Source: a virus. Taken from it: 64,000 nucleotides of DNA. The first letter of the stretch is position 1, and every line of letters begins with the position of its first letter. The notes beneath the pieces were generated by a model, which made no database searches, had not been told where the DNA came from, and was given only the letters and a program-made list of their open reading frames with translations. Shown here one piece after another: positions 17,532 to 26,555 of the stretch. The stretch is from positions 157,680 through 221,679 of IMG/VR virus record IMGVR_UViG_3300017971_000190, one strand, 5' to 3'. The position numbers and the translations under genes were made by a program.

Positions 17532-19370
17532 TTACTTACCCGTTTTACGTTTAAACGCATCGTAACCAACGGTAAGGGCGCTAGCAGTGCGATTAGAAAG
17601 ACGACCCTTCATACGCTGACGCCAGTAATTGGGATCCCACTTCCTACCGCTAGCAGTACGTTCTTCTGTTTCATCAACAACAGGAGTACCATGACCTGTG
17701 GTAATGGGAACAGAGCGGGGCATTTGCCTGTTTTGCTGGACGGAGGCGGCAACGGGAATTGCTTCTTCCTCAGCAGCGTAGCCGGGGTGACGCCATTCCA
17801 TGCTAGCGATTTCAGCAGTGTGGTGAGCCATTACGTCTTGAGGTGCACCTAACAGCTCATCAGCTTTGTTAATAAGCATTTCGAGGTAGGAAGCCCCACT
17901 CTTACGGAAAGCGCCTTCTATTTTATTAACACACGTATTGGTGTCAATACCAAGGCTGTTAAACTGGTTAACGAGAGCTTCTTTAAGAGCATTCTCACCC
18001 CAATAATTCTTAACAGAGCCTTCAGCGACAACAGCCATGATATTCATGAACTCGTCTTTGAGGTCTGCCAGGGTAGCACGGCGCTCAGCTTGAATTTCTT
18101 CAGCTAACTGAGCCCTAACCTCAGAAGCAATCTCGTTTTCGTAAGCAGCTGTGGCATAGAAACGAGCGTTTACACTTTTAAGAGTCTCCTCAACACCAAA
18201 CGTAGTAAAGCCTTCTTTAATGCGGTCAATGTAGCTCGGTTTGAAGAATAGACCCTTAAACTCATTAGTAAGGTCAGTGTCAGAAAGGTGAATTTCTGCT
18301 ACCGGATGACCCATAGCGAAAATAGCGTAGAGGGGGTCCTCTTTGAACAATTCGTAATTCTCGTCTTCAGGATTAACCCCAAAAGGAATGAAATCGAAAC
18401 GAGCATTTTTAAGAGATTTTAAGTCACGTGTATTGTACACTCTCTCCATAAGAGGTTTACCAGCTTCTGTAGGACCACAACCCTCTTCGTCTTCAGCTCC
18501 ACATTCTTTAGAAGAAGCTGTTTCACCCTCGCTCTCTTCTTCTCCCTCTTCGCCTTCTTTGCCCTCTTCTTCCTTTTCTTCTTCCTCTTCTTCTTCATCT
18601 TCCTCTTCACCATCTTCAACAGGAACACACTTCATTTCCTGTCCCTCAGGGCAGCCACCTTCTTCCTCTTCACCTTCCATACCCTCTTCTTCTTCAAGTT
18701 CGAGGCCCTCTAAATCTAAATCATCTAGATTTAGATCTTCAAACTCGAATCCCATTTCCTCAGCAGGCTCGTCTTCATCTTCTTCCGCTTTGCGACGGCG
18801 GTCAAAAATGGGATGACGAGGTTTGTCTTCACTAAAACGACGGCGACGGCGACGAGAGAAAGGACTCTCATCATCTTCCTGTGCACGGCGACGGCGACGA
18901 GGAGAACGTAAGTCCTCATCATCGAGATACAGGTTTTCAGAGGTCCGACTACGACGACGAGGAGGCGTTGGAAGCCGATCTGCTAAACGGGAGCGGCGAG
19001 TTCTACGTTTTCTAAGACTCATGGTTCTTTTTCCTTTACCGGCAAAATTTGCGGTAGGTTGATTTATTGCTTGCTCGTCAATCAACTCTTCACTAAGAGA
19101 ACCTGGTGAGGTTTTTTCATTAAGTAAGAGTCGATAAGCTTTTGGGTGTTTGAATTTAAGCATCTGCAATATTACGTCTGCACGTTCGGGATCTACTGCA
19201 GATACCTCTTTAATGAATTCTTTAAGGTCTAAGATAGCTAAATCTTCGGCTAGTTGATCACATTTTCGCCAAAGCTTGTTATCATCAACCTTTAAATGTG
19301 GTGACGGTGCTCTCGCACGGGGAGGTGGTATTTCACCTACCCTCTTTCTAATTTTCCTTTTTCTCGACAT
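17532..19370 (-). CDS. Putative scaffold / prohead core protein with acidic and R-rich regions, 612 aa
   Basis: ATG at 19370 is chosen because AGGAG lies upstream; it gives MSRKRKIRKRVGE. Order: a basic leader and helical domain (about 1-115); a second R-rich leader, MSLRKRRTRRSRLADR (ATG 19022); four more joints (RRRRRAQEDDE, RRRRRRFSED, FDRRRKAEEDED and the like); a long Glu-rich tract; then a helical C-terminal region (about 330-540). Placement between portal and prohead protease, extreme acidity and helicity fit a scaffold or core protein. No sequence family is confidently recognised; a fused capsid domain cannot be excluded. Confidence 0.55.
   Translation of the reverse strand: MSRKRKIRKRVGEIPPPRARAPSPHLKVDDNKLWRKCDQLAEDLAILDLKEFIKEVSAVDPERADVILQMLKFKHPKAYRLLLNEKTSPGSLSEELIDEQAINQPTANFAGKGKRTMSLRKRRTRRSRLADRLPTPPRRRSRTSENLYLDDEDLRSPRRRRRAQEDDESPFSRRRRRRFSEDKPRHPIFDRRRKAEEDEDEPAEEMGFEFEDLNLDDLDLEGLELEEEEGMEGEEEEGGCPEGQEMKCVPVEDGEEEDEEEEEEEKEEEGKEGEEGEEESEGETASSKECGAEDEEGCGPTEAGKPLMERVYNTRDLKSLKNARFDFIPFGVNPEDENYELFKEDPLYAIFAMGHPVAEIHLSDTDLTNEFKGLFFKPSYIDRIKEGFTTFGVEETLKSVNARFYATAAYENEIASEVRAQLAEEIQAERRATLADLKDEFMNIMAVVAEGSVKNYWGENALKEALVNQFNSLGIDTNTCVNKIEGAFRKSGASYLEMLINKADELLGAPQDVMAHHTAEIASMEWRHPGYAAEEEAIPVAASVQQNRQMPRSVPITTGHGTPVVDETEERTASGRKWDPNYWRQRMKGRLSNRTASALTVGYDAFKRKTGK
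19020..19037 (-). promoter_or_regulatory. In-frame internal ribosome-binding site and ATG at 19022
   Basis: AAAGGA, nine bases, then ATG AGT CTT AGA, coding SLRKRRTRRSRLADR. Initiation here would yield a 496-residue scaffold-like protein without the first 116 residues. In frame the leader reads 'GKGKRTM'. Confidence 0.5.
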
Positions 19371-19452
19371 AGATTTGTCTTCTCCTAATGTTGTGAACAA
19401 CTTTCAGGTCGGCATGTTGGTTGGTAATTAGTGGGCCTTCCTGAAACTACTG

Positions 19453-19650
19453 TTATAGTAAAACTCCCAATTGTTTGAGAGCATTTCTTATTTTGTAATA
19501 AGGGCTATCAGCAAGTAATTTTTTTCGAGCTACATCTATTTTTTCATTGGTTGCTAAAACATGGAGAATTTCTGCTTGTTCTCCAATAAAATCCCAAAGG
19601 CGATCTTCTGTCGTCTTTGCTGTTACTTTTTTAACTCTTCGTACTCTCAC
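19453..19650 (-). CDS. Small hypothetical protein with basic N terminus, 65 aa
   Basis: Starts MRVRRVKKVTAKTTEDRLWD, then a helical body ending KQLGVLL. It has the basic leader style of the region but no alanine joint. It lies six bases from the upstream gene. Function unknown; a head-completion or chaperone role would be guesswork. Confidence 0.55.
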   Translation of the reverse strand: MRVRRVKKVTAKTTEDRLWDFIGEQAEILHVLATNEKIDVARKKLLADSPYYKIRNALKQLGVLL

Positions 19651-19656
19651 TACAGT

Positions 19657-20085
19657 CTACTTTCTCAAGTTTTTAACGAGGTAGTTCATCAAATCTGAAA
19701 GGGTTTGAAAACTCTCTTCTCCAGCACTTTTTCTGGCACCTCTAGTCCAACTACAACTGATAGGGAAATTGCAGCTACCAGCAGCTGATAAATTCACAAC
19801 AGCTTTGTTACTTGTTGTAGAACTGAGTTGAAGATGTATAGCAAAAGAGTTAGTACCAACAGAAGATACATAGACGTTTTTAGCATGCAACCGTTTTTTA
19901 AGCTCTTCGCCAATAAGACTAAACGCTTGAGCACATGTAGCTACTTCATAACAAGAAAAAGCATCCAGTATGGTACCAGTACCCGTATTTTTTCTATTGC
20001 AACAATTTCCAAGAATATTGTATGCTGCCCCTATATTTCCTGCTTGTCCAGGCAATAGACGAGACCAACCACAACCAGTAGACAC
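19657..20085 (-). CDS. Cysteine-containing hypothetical protein, 142 aa, GTG start
   Basis: GTG at 20085 is preceded by GGAG at good spacing, so it is the preferred start. The protein has seven or eight cysteines, including NCCNRKN, SCYEVATC and SCNFPISCSW, and an alpha/beta layout. It ends in a basic helix (LVKNLRK). Not recognised. Its place just after the portal gene suggests a head or neck factor, without direct support. Confidence 0.55.
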   Translation of the reverse strand: MSTGCGWSRLLPGQAGNIGAAYNILGNCCNRKNTGTGTILDAFSCYEVATCAQAFSLIGEELKKRLHAKNVYVSSVGTNSFAIHLQLSSTTSNKAVVNLSAAGSCNFPISCSWTRGARKSAGEESFQTLSDLMNYLVKNLRK

Positions 20086-20218
20086 GTGCGTTCTCCAGGC
20101 TAAAGGTACAGATTCACCCTGTTTAGGGTCAAATCACACTAAAATTACCTTCTCCATAGAAGATAAATTGGTTTTACAATTTTTGAGGAAGGAAAAGGAG
20201 GGAAAAGGAATGAAGGAA

Positions 20219-20599
20219 CTAGTCAAAAGAAAGAGTAATTGGTTCTACAAGCTCTCCATCAGCTATATAAGCTCTAAATACAATAGGAGCTTCACCGAAT
20301 TCGTCTAAAATAGAAAGTGGCCTACCTTCAGGAAACTTCAAAAAACCTTTAATGTTGAAACCAGATTCAGGTCCCCCATAGTCACTTTCCAATTCGGTCC
20401 CTATGAGAGTAACAGGAGTACCGTATTGAGTTTGCAGCACTCTAATAATAAGCTGTTCAAATTCTTTCCAGTTGGCTTGAGGACTGTCTTCAAACTTGTC
20501 CACTAATTCTTCTTCAGTGGGGCCTTCTTCTGGAGGATCTTGTGCTATTTTAATTCTCTTGTAACGTAGAGAACCGATAGCTATATTTTCTTTTGACAT
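20219..20599 (-). CDS. Hypothetical protein, 126 aa
   Basis: Acidic soluble protein whose middle part looks like a small alpha/beta domain ('VTLIGTELESDYGGPESGFN'). It starts six bases after the portal stop and was probably co-transcribed with the portal. A stretch of about 130 bases without a clear gene follows on the 3' side. No motif recognised. Confidence 0.6.
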   Translation of the reverse strand: MSKENIAIGSLRYKRIKIAQDPPEEGPTEEELVDKFEDSPQANWKEFEQLIIRVLQTQYGTPVTLIGTELESDYGGPESGFNIKGFLKFPEGRPLSILDEFGEAPIVFRAYIADGELVEPITLSFD

Positions 20600-20605
20600 G
20601 TGTTG

Positions 20606-22924
20606 TTAACCTAATTCATCTCTACGGACATACCCCGTAAGAGTTTTATTATGAGGAAGACTTCTCTCTCTATTAGAGAGAATGTTCCTAAATTGATCAA
20701 CAGAAAGTGGCCTTATTTCATTTTCATTGTGACCACTTAATCTAGCCAGGGCGACTAATTCATTAGCAATCGCTTTTGTCATTCTACCATTCATGCGGGT
20801 AGTAATATATTTACTGAGTAGACTATAGATTTCAGAACTGAGTTCAACAGGAGGAATATAACCTAATCGTATAGCTATATAAAGTATGGATTGCGCTTGA
20901 ATATCATTAAATCCTTCTTTGCGTAAGCCTTTATAAAGAGTAGAAGCTAATTTAATTCTTTCATCTTCGTGAGGATCTGTTTGAGCCACCTTGTAAAGTA
21001 CTTGTGCAATACGTCTTTTTGGTAAAGAGAAAAATGTTTCATTTTCATCCCAAAGCGGAAGTTCACTCAATAAACCAATAATATCTTTTCCAAGTATTCG
21101 ATAGTTAGATTTCTTAACACGATGAGGAGCAGCGTAAACTTCTTTGGTCGGTTTTTTGGGTTCAACTGGAAAACGAGCATGGTCTAAAGCAGCTCCAGCA
21201 CCTTCTTCACCAGCAGGCGCTTCGGCAGGGGGGGCAGGTTCTTCACCGAAACCACCCCCGGGTTCTTCACCGAAACCACCACCAGGTTCTTCTCCAAAAT
21301 CAAATCCTTCTTCCTCTCCAAAACCACCACCACCTAAACCACCTTCTTCTCCTTCACCCCCAACGTAAGTATCGTTTTCATCAAAACCCATTTTAGTACG
21401 AAGTTCAGCAACAGCTCGTTTATACTCGTACATTTTCTTACGAGTTTCTAAATCGCTTTTTGAATTTTCTAGTTCTTCATCAATATCTAAACCGCCTGCT
21501 TGGTAGAAGGTACGCATATTTAAAATGCCACCCTCTTCTTTAAGAGTGCGAAGAAGCTCCATATAAGCTTCATCACGAGTAGGAGTAAGAGGTCTACTCC
21601 ACTCGATTTTGGGAATGATTAAATCACTAACAGCTTTATTTTTGGGTCTAGCGATTCTGTAACGGTGATTTATTTCTGCCGTTTTCCTTTTAACAAAATC
21701 TTCTTGTTCTGACAACTGACGACACATTTTATCAATTATAATTTTTTTGGTAAAATAAGAACGAAGGTATTGTAGTTTTTCAATAAAGACCGTTCTAATG
21801 GTCTCCATACTATTCCAATTACTTTCACCAGTAACCAGTGTTTCACTAACTCCTAAAGCCCTCATTTTTCCTTCAACAAGGAAAGGCCATTCGTCAGAGA
21901 ATTTCCAGTAATCAGCAGAACCACCACCAACACTGGTAACTTCAACATCTTTTTTGGTTACAACTTTAGCTCCAACTGGATCTTCTTCACTAGCGAAGAA
22001 CAGATCTAACAATTCTTGAAGCTCTTCAGGAGTAGCTCCTTCAGGACCAGTAATATGAAGGAGGGGGCCAGCTCTACGACGAGCACCAGCAATAGATGCG
22101 TTATAAATAGCACTTTCATAAACCTTAAAAATGAGAACTCTGTTAAGATAACTACTGCCTTTACAATCCCAAGAGAAAGCACGACGGGGAAGGAAAATAG
22201 TATTTTCAGGAGACAGCGGAATCTGCTTTCCAGCTGCCATTAATTTAACAATTACTGGATCTATTTGAAGACGATCTTCCACCACTCGGGGGTCTTTAGA
22301 CGTTGCCCAAGATCTTTGTTCAGCTGTTGGTTGAATATCGATAATGGCGTTCCCACCAGGAGTTTCAGGATACTGAATAGAAAGGAAATTCAAATTGTGC
22401 GCAATTACTCCATCCCAATAATTAAGGCTATCGTTATAAAGCAGGTGAGCTACAAATTTACCAAAAGTAAGGAAGTCATGTAACAACTCTGGCATAAGAG
22501 GAATCATGCCACTAGAGTAAAGAGCATCTTCAAAAAATTGTTTTTGATAGGAATCAACTACACCGCTAACAATGATATCTTCAGAAAAAGCAAGATCTTT
22601 CCAGTATTCTAAAGTAGGACTAACAATTGGATCAAATGTAGCAATTTCCTCGTACATTTTATTCTGACTGGCGCTATCACCAGGAAGAAATTGCTCTCCT
22701 AAAGTAGGAGCTTCAGCGCGATCTGTAACAGGGCTATATTCTTGATTTAAATTACCAGCAGCTGGGGTTAAAGAATTACCATAACCAAAACCGCCAACAC
22801 CATAGCCTCTTCGTTGTATAGCTCCCAAACGCTTTTTACGTTGTGTGCTACTAGCTCCGATAGCTCTTCTAGAAGAGCCTCTTCGGAGTCTCCCTTTTGT
22901 AAGGTCATAACGGATGTTAAACAT
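20606..22924 (-). CDS. Portal protein, 772 aa
   Basis: The portal forms the dodecameric ring through which DNA enters the head. Support is its place directly after the large terminase, its length, and patterns typical of large-phage portals: 'DPIVSPTLEYWKDLAFSED', 'FLTFGKFVAHLLYNDSLNYW' and 'NSMETIRTVFIEKLQYLRSY'. The N terminus is strongly basic with RRAIGASSTQRKKRLG. After residue 515 comes an unusual Gly/Glu/Pro-rich linker with repeated GFGEEPGG units, then a helical C-terminal domain. AGGTGA precedes the ATG. A hairpin-rich leader lies upstream. Confidence 0.8.
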   Translation of the reverse strand: MFNIRYDLTKGRLRRGSSRRAIGASSTQRKKRLGAIQRRGYGVGGFGYGNSLTPAAGNLNQEYSPVTDRAEAPTLGEQFLPGDSASQNKMYEEIATFDPIVSPTLEYWKDLAFSEDIIVSGVVDSYQKQFFEDALYSSGMIPLMPELLHDFLTFGKFVAHLLYNDSLNYWDGVIAHNLNFLSIQYPETPGGNAIIDIQPTAEQRSWATSKDPRVVEDRLQIDPVIVKLMAAGKQIPLSPENTIFLPRRAFSWDCKGSSYLNRVLIFKVYESAIYNASIAGARRRAGPLLHITGPEGATPEELQELLDLFFASEEDPVGAKVVTKKDVEVTSVGGGSADYWKFSDEWPFLVEGKMRALGVSETLVTGESNWNSMETIRTVFIEKLQYLRSYFTKKIIIDKMCRQLSEQEDFVKRKTAEINHRYRIARPKNKAVSDLIIPKIEWSRPLTPTRDEAYMELLRTLKEEGGILNMRTFYQAGGLDIDEELENSKSDLETRKKMYEYKRAVAELRTKMGFDENDTYVGGEGEEGGLGGGGFGEEEGFDFGEEPGGGFGEEPGGGFGEEPAPPAEAPAGEEGAGAALDHARFPVEPKKPTKEVYAAPHRVKKSNYRILGKDIIGLLSELPLWDENETFFSLPKRRIAQVLYKVAQTDPHEDERIKLASTLYKGLRKEGFNDIQAQSILYIAIRLGYIPPVELSSEIYSLLSKYITTRMNGRMTKAIANELVALARLSGHNENEIRPLSVDQFRNILSNRERSLPHNKTLTGYVRRDELG
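21225..21345. repeat. GFGEEPGG-coding repeat in the portal gene
   Basis: Short tandem repeats encode three to four GFGEEPGG-like units between the portal's body and its C-terminal domain. The tract is low-complexity, acidic and probably flexible. It is an internal coding repeat, not a separate element. Confidence 0.6.
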
Positions 22925-22976
22925 TCAAATCACCTAAATACTGGTGCACCAATAGTTTAACAAAGTTAGAAAGAGA

Positions 22977-23062
22977 TTCACTGCTCACAAGAAGCCCTAG
23001 AAGTTCATATTTCAAAATTTTTCTATGGAGGGCTTTTGTCCCTCCTGCTTGTAAGCAGTGAA
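22977..23062 (-). promoter_or_regulatory. Structured RNA-like leader ahead of the portal gene
   Basis: A 15-base stem (22977-22991 with 23048-23062, one G-U pair) encloses a perfect hairpin, GGAGGG-cttttgt-CCCTCC (23027-23045). The arm AGGGCTT (23029-23035) can instead pair with AAGCCCT (22992-22998), so two exclusive structures are possible. The element fills the 143-base gap between the zinc-ribbon gene and the portal. It might be a terminator/antiterminator, a processing site or a translational switch. Pairing is seen in the sequence; function is inferred. Confidence 0.5.
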
Positions 23063-23067
23063 CCAAA

Positions 23068-23451
23068 CTAATCTTTCCATAACACAGCACGACAAGTTGA
23101 GCAGTACATTACTTCTTCCCCTTTTCTAATTTTAGGGTAACTAACGTTTTTATCGGTTTTGCACTTGGGGCAAATGCCTTTATCTCGCATTTCTTTGATG
23201 GCTTCAAAAGCACTTGCTCCACTTTTAGGAGAAGCAGCTGTTACGATAGAAGCTTTTCGAAGTTTAGGAATTTCAATTATTTTAGCAATTCGTTTACTTA
23301 CGATTATGAAAGCAGTTTGACGGTCTTTTTCATTTTTTAGATTTTCAAATCCAGCTACCTTTAAACTACCTACTATTTTTTCTTTTGCACTGTGTGTAAG
23401 TTGAACATCAGCCCGATCTGCAGCCAGTGCAACAAATTCGTAAAGGGTCAT
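23068..23451 (-). CDS. Zinc-ribbon protein between terminase and portal, 127 aa
   Basis: The N-terminal half is helical. The C-terminal 40 residues form a zinc ribbon with two CxxC knuckles, CPKCKTDKNV and CSTCRAVLW. It starts within two bases of the large terminase stop behind a GGAAGG site, so it is expressed with the terminase. A role as packaging accessory or late transcription factor is possible, but neither is shown. Confidence 0.65.
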   Translation of the reverse strand: MTLYEFVALAADRADVQLTHSAKEKIVGSLKVAGFENLKNEKDRQTAFIIVSKRIAKIIEIPKLRKASIVTAASPKSGASAFEAIKEMRDKGICPKCKTDKNVSYPKIRKGEEVMYCSTCRAVLWKD

Positions 23452-23453
23452 TG

Positions 23454-25784
23454 TTAAAACCTTCCTCTGTTACCACCATTGTGGGATTGTCTTCTGGTTT
23501 GTTGTCGTCCTTGAGGGGAACGTCCTCTGCCTGATCGTCTAGCTCTACCACCACCGTAAATATATTTAGGAATATTAAACATTCCTGCAATTGGTTTATT
23601 GGCTCTTTTAAACCCCATTGCTTCCATACCAGCTCTACGGTATTTGAAACGGCTTTTCTTTTCAAATTCCTTTTTGTAAGATTTTATAAATCTGTGGGCT
23701 AGAACTGTAGTTCTAAAAAGGTCATCATTGCCAATATCGGGTTTAAATAATTTACGATTAAAAACATTAACAGTAAGTATTTGAGCTAGACAGTGAGAAC
23801 GAGGGTACATAGATCTCATCGCCAAATCTCTAGTTTTTAAAATAGAATCAATGTCGCTATCTTGAGTATTAAATCGTATCTTATTTCCGCCTAGGTCATG
23901 ACGGAAATTTTTGAAATCGTTAAAAGTCAAGCTGTAACGTTCGCTAATTACGTTGTGTTTAGTTCTTAAATCATAAAAAGCATGAGCACTTTGCCAACGG
24001 TCATACGCTACATAGAGTACATTGAATGAGTTAACAATAGGAACAATTACATTATCGTATGCCCAAGCTAAATCTACACTCATACCGTTTCTAGGAGCTA
24101 CCTCCATTAACTCTTCAATGTACGCACCATCCAACTCGGGAAGGTAACGAGCAAAAGTAAGAGCAAATGAATTCTTCTTTTCTCCGTTGTCAACAGCTAA
24201 AGCATAAGCATAGAGGTTGTTCTTTTTAGGAATTTTTACTTCTGGTTGAAGTGTTTGTAATCCTAAGTCGCTTTCATTTTCTTTTATGACGTAAGTAAAA
24301 GCTGGCTCTGGTTCGGTCATCTCATAAACTAAATCTTCTAGTAGAGTTTGATCTTTAAAAAACGGGTTACTTGCCTTTGGAGGAATAGCATAGAAATCAC
24401 GGAGAATATCTTCTTCCGGTTCTCCTGCAAATTCGTCTCTGATTGCTTCTTCTGTTTGTTTAGGGTTAACTTCCCAGGTAGCAAAATGCGTATAGTAAAT
24501 TCGAGGATTTTTAGCAGCCACTTCAGCCCGTTGCATGATCGGGTCTCCGATAGAAGACGGGCTACTAATGTTTGCCATTATTGCGTCTATGGCATTATAA
24601 TCTCCATTTTTACGTCTAATATCTGCTGCTGCACGAAGTGTTCTTAAATTATTTGTAAGAGAACGGAAAATAGCCGAACCATCTCGTACTCTTCTTTTTC
24701 TACCTTGATCATCATAATTAAACCATCCAAGCTCATCTATGATATTTATGAGACCTGTTTTTCCGCGAAGATTGGAACTGTTAGCTGCTGCCATAGAAAG
24801 AGCAAGACGTTTGCTAGGAAAGGTAAGAAATGTTTGCCCACTTTGAAAAAGATCTAAACCTAAACGTCTACCCTCATCTTTAAGGTAAGAGGCCACACTT
24901 TTAAACCAAGGACTACTGCGCAAAGCATCGCAAAACGGTACCCAAGAAAATTCGCTGCTCTGTTTGAGTGTAGGTGATACAAATGTACCACTCACAATTT
25001 TATTAGCAGGCTCATCAAAATAAGCCATTGGATTTTCAAGGGCAAGATAACGATGAATATGGTATGTAGCTACAAATGTAGAAGCACTGTGACTTTTACC
25101 GCTCCGCTGTCCCCAAATAGAGCACAGTTCATTAGGAGGTACAGGTCTTAATCTGGAAAGTGCATAATCTCCGTAATCATTATATTTGTGGAATTTTGGA
25201 TCCACAATCCATTCCTGCAACATCTCTGTTCTGTTACGTTTGCAGACAGGACAAACACCATGTTCTAAAAGAACAAAACGCTCCATAAGCTCGCCATAAT
25301 TAGCATCTACTGGAACGTCAAAAATATAATCTAAATCTGAACAACTATAACAAGCATCTCTATTAAAATGAACAACTACTTGAAATTGTTTTGCATAAGG
25401 TTTAGTAGAACTGTTTAAAAAAGAGGGACTAATAATCCAATCTATAATGTTAGACGCTTCTGGGAATTTTTGGTCTGCAAAAACTCCCATATCAAAATTA
25501 GAGTCAATAGCTTTCTCAATTAAATCTTCCGGATTAGGTAATTTGTCAGGATCTGAAGGAAGGGAGTCAAAATTAACTACATCGTAAACAACATTGAAAA
25601 AGTCAATTTCTTCTATTGTAGGAGTAGGTAACTCGGTAGTAATTAATTCTGCGACTAATGGTGATTTCTTTTTCTTTTTACGACGTTTTTTCTTTTTTGT
25701 TTTAGTCTTGTCCTTTTTAGATGCACTTTTGGGCATCTCCTGAACAGCATTGATTTTAGGAGAAAGGAAATCTACTTTTTTCAT
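23454..25784 (-). CDS. Large terminase subunit (TerL), 776 aa
   Basis: DNA-packaging ATPase/nuclease. Walker A is GQRSGKS at 225-231 and Walker B is INIIDELGWF, with the catalytic pair at 350-351. The C-terminal nuclease begins near 'YALAVDNGEKKNSFAL'. Two additions are notable: a likely zinc site formed by CYSC (145-148) and CPVC (178-181) ahead of the ATPase, and a very basic N terminus of Lys/Arg. The C terminus ends in an RG-rich tail (RGRSPQGRQQTRR). It lies directly before the zinc-ribbon and portal genes. Confidence 0.9.
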   Translation of the reverse strand: MKKVDFLSPKINAVQEMPKSASKKDKTKTKKKKRRKKKKKSPLVAELITTELPTPTIEEIDFFNVVYDVVNFDSLPSDPDKLPNPEDLIEKAIDSNFDMGVFADQKFPEASNIIDWIISPSFLNSSTKPYAKQFQVVVHFNRDACYSCSDLDYIFDVPVDANYGELMERFVLLEHGVCPVCKRNRTEMLQEWIVDPKFHKYNDYGDYALSRLRPVPPNELCSIWGQRSGKSHSASTFVATYHIHRYLALENPMAYFDEPANKIVSGTFVSPTLKQSSEFSWVPFCDALRSSPWFKSVASYLKDEGRRLGLDLFQSGQTFLTFPSKRLALSMAAANSSNLRGKTGLINIIDELGWFNYDDQGRKRRVRDGSAIFRSLTNNLRTLRAAADIRRKNGDYNAIDAIMANISSPSSIGDPIMQRAEVAAKNPRIYYTHFATWEVNPKQTEEAIRDEFAGEPEEDILRDFYAIPPKASNPFFKDQTLLEDLVYEMTEPEPAFTYVIKENESDLGLQTLQPEVKIPKKNNLYAYALAVDNGEKKNSFALTFARYLPELDGAYIEELMEVAPRNGMSVDLAWAYDNVIVPIVNSFNVLYVAYDRWQSAHAFYDLRTKHNVISERYSLTFNDFKNFRHDLGGNKIRFNTQDSDIDSILKTRDLAMRSMYPRSHCLAQILTVNVFNRKLFKPDIGNDDLFRTTVLAHRFIKSYKKEFEKKSRFKYRRAGMEAMGFKRANKPIAGMFNIPKYIYGGGRARRSGRGRSPQGRQQTRRQSHNGGNRGRF

Positions 25785-25788
25785 ACTC

Positions 25789-25971
25789 TTAAATATCTTC
25801 TAAGTCTTCAAGATTTATTTCTTCTTCTTCGTCTTCAACCAACTCTTCTTCATTTGGACTGTCTGCTGTCAACCTTTTCAGTTCTTTAGCCTCTTCTTTT
25901 AATTTAATTCTTATTTGTTTAAGTTCTCTGGTATTTAATGCTTTGTGCAAATCGGTTATAGGAAGATTCAT
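25789..25971 (-). CDS. Small acidic protein before TerL, 60 aa
   Basis: ATG at 25971 is preferred over one 15 bases upstream because GAGGGGG precedes it. The protein is a basic helix (RIKLKEEAKELKRL) followed by an acidic tail (EEELVEDEEEEINLEDLED). It abuts the terminase gene. No family recognised; it could be an accessory packaging or regulatory peptide. Confidence 0.5.
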   Translation of the reverse strand: MNLPITDLHKALNTRELKQIRIKLKEEAKELKRLTADSPNEEELVEDEEEEINLEDLEDI

Positions 25972-26004
25972 CTGTTGCCCCCTCATGCGCTACGAACCAG
26001 TTCC

Positions 26005-26523
26005 TCATCTACCTCTCTTACCTGCTTGCTGTAGAATAGCATCGTAGACTTTATCTAATTTATCTACAGCAGTGATAAGTAAATCACTCTCTTTTTCAAA
26101 TAATTCTGCCATATTAAATATAGTTTTCTTTAACGACTGTGAAAAATACCAAACAGGAATACCATCTCCATCTTTAATATCGTGAAGTTTATCTTGAGTT
26201 TTTGCCAACTCTAAAAGTTGATTAAGTGTTAGTATTTGTTCTGAGGAGCTTTTTTGAAGTTCTCTTATCTTGCGATCCATGTCCGCCATACCAGCATCAA
26301 ATTCAGCACGAAGAAGAATTCTATTTTCACCTTTATCATCTACCCAATGAATAGGTTTTTCATTTTTGTTTCTTCCACGTTCGCTTAACCAAGTAACAAA
26401 TTTAAGAAGGCCAAGCACAAAACCAGCAATGAAGGTGGCAATACCAATTATTGCTCCCCAGTTCATCGTTGGATTTTTTGCAGTTTCTGCTGCTAAAGCA
26501 GGTAGTAAAAGTAACAGTAACAT
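26005..26523 (-). CDS. Membrane-anchored protein with coiled coil, possible lysis protein, 172 aa
   Basis: The N terminus is a short hydrophobic leader (LLLLLLPALAAE), then a transmembrane helix at about 21-47 (IIGIATFIAGFVLGLLKFV), then a polar, largely coiled-coil region. One membrane anchor plus a long helical domain suits an inner-membrane spanin or a holin-like accessory, and a lytic transglycosylase lies two genes upstream. No diagnostic motif is present, so the lysis assignment is inference. Confidence 0.5.
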   Translation of the reverse strand: MLLLLLLPALAAETAKNPTMNWGAIIGIATFIAGFVLGLLKFVTWLSERGRNKNEKPIHWVDDKGENRILLRAEFDAGMADMDRKIRELQKSSSEQILTLNQLLELAKTQDKLHDIKDGDGIPVWYFSQSLKKTIFNMAELFEKESDLLITAVDKLDKVYDAILQQAGKRGR

Positions 26524-26555
26524 AATCCTAATCCTTCCTACCGCGTGTGTTACCT

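Noticed and set aside
18388-18816. 142-residue plus-strand frame rich in serine
   Set aside because: It is the antisense of the Glu-rich tract of the scaffold-like gene; poly-Ser is the expected shadow of GAA/GAG codons.
20086-20218. Possible small RNA or plus-strand gene in a 133-base gap
   Set aside because: The plus-strand ATG at about 20209 with purine-rich leader runs antisense into the next gene and has no family features. No convincing hairpin with a T-tract or tRNA shape was found.
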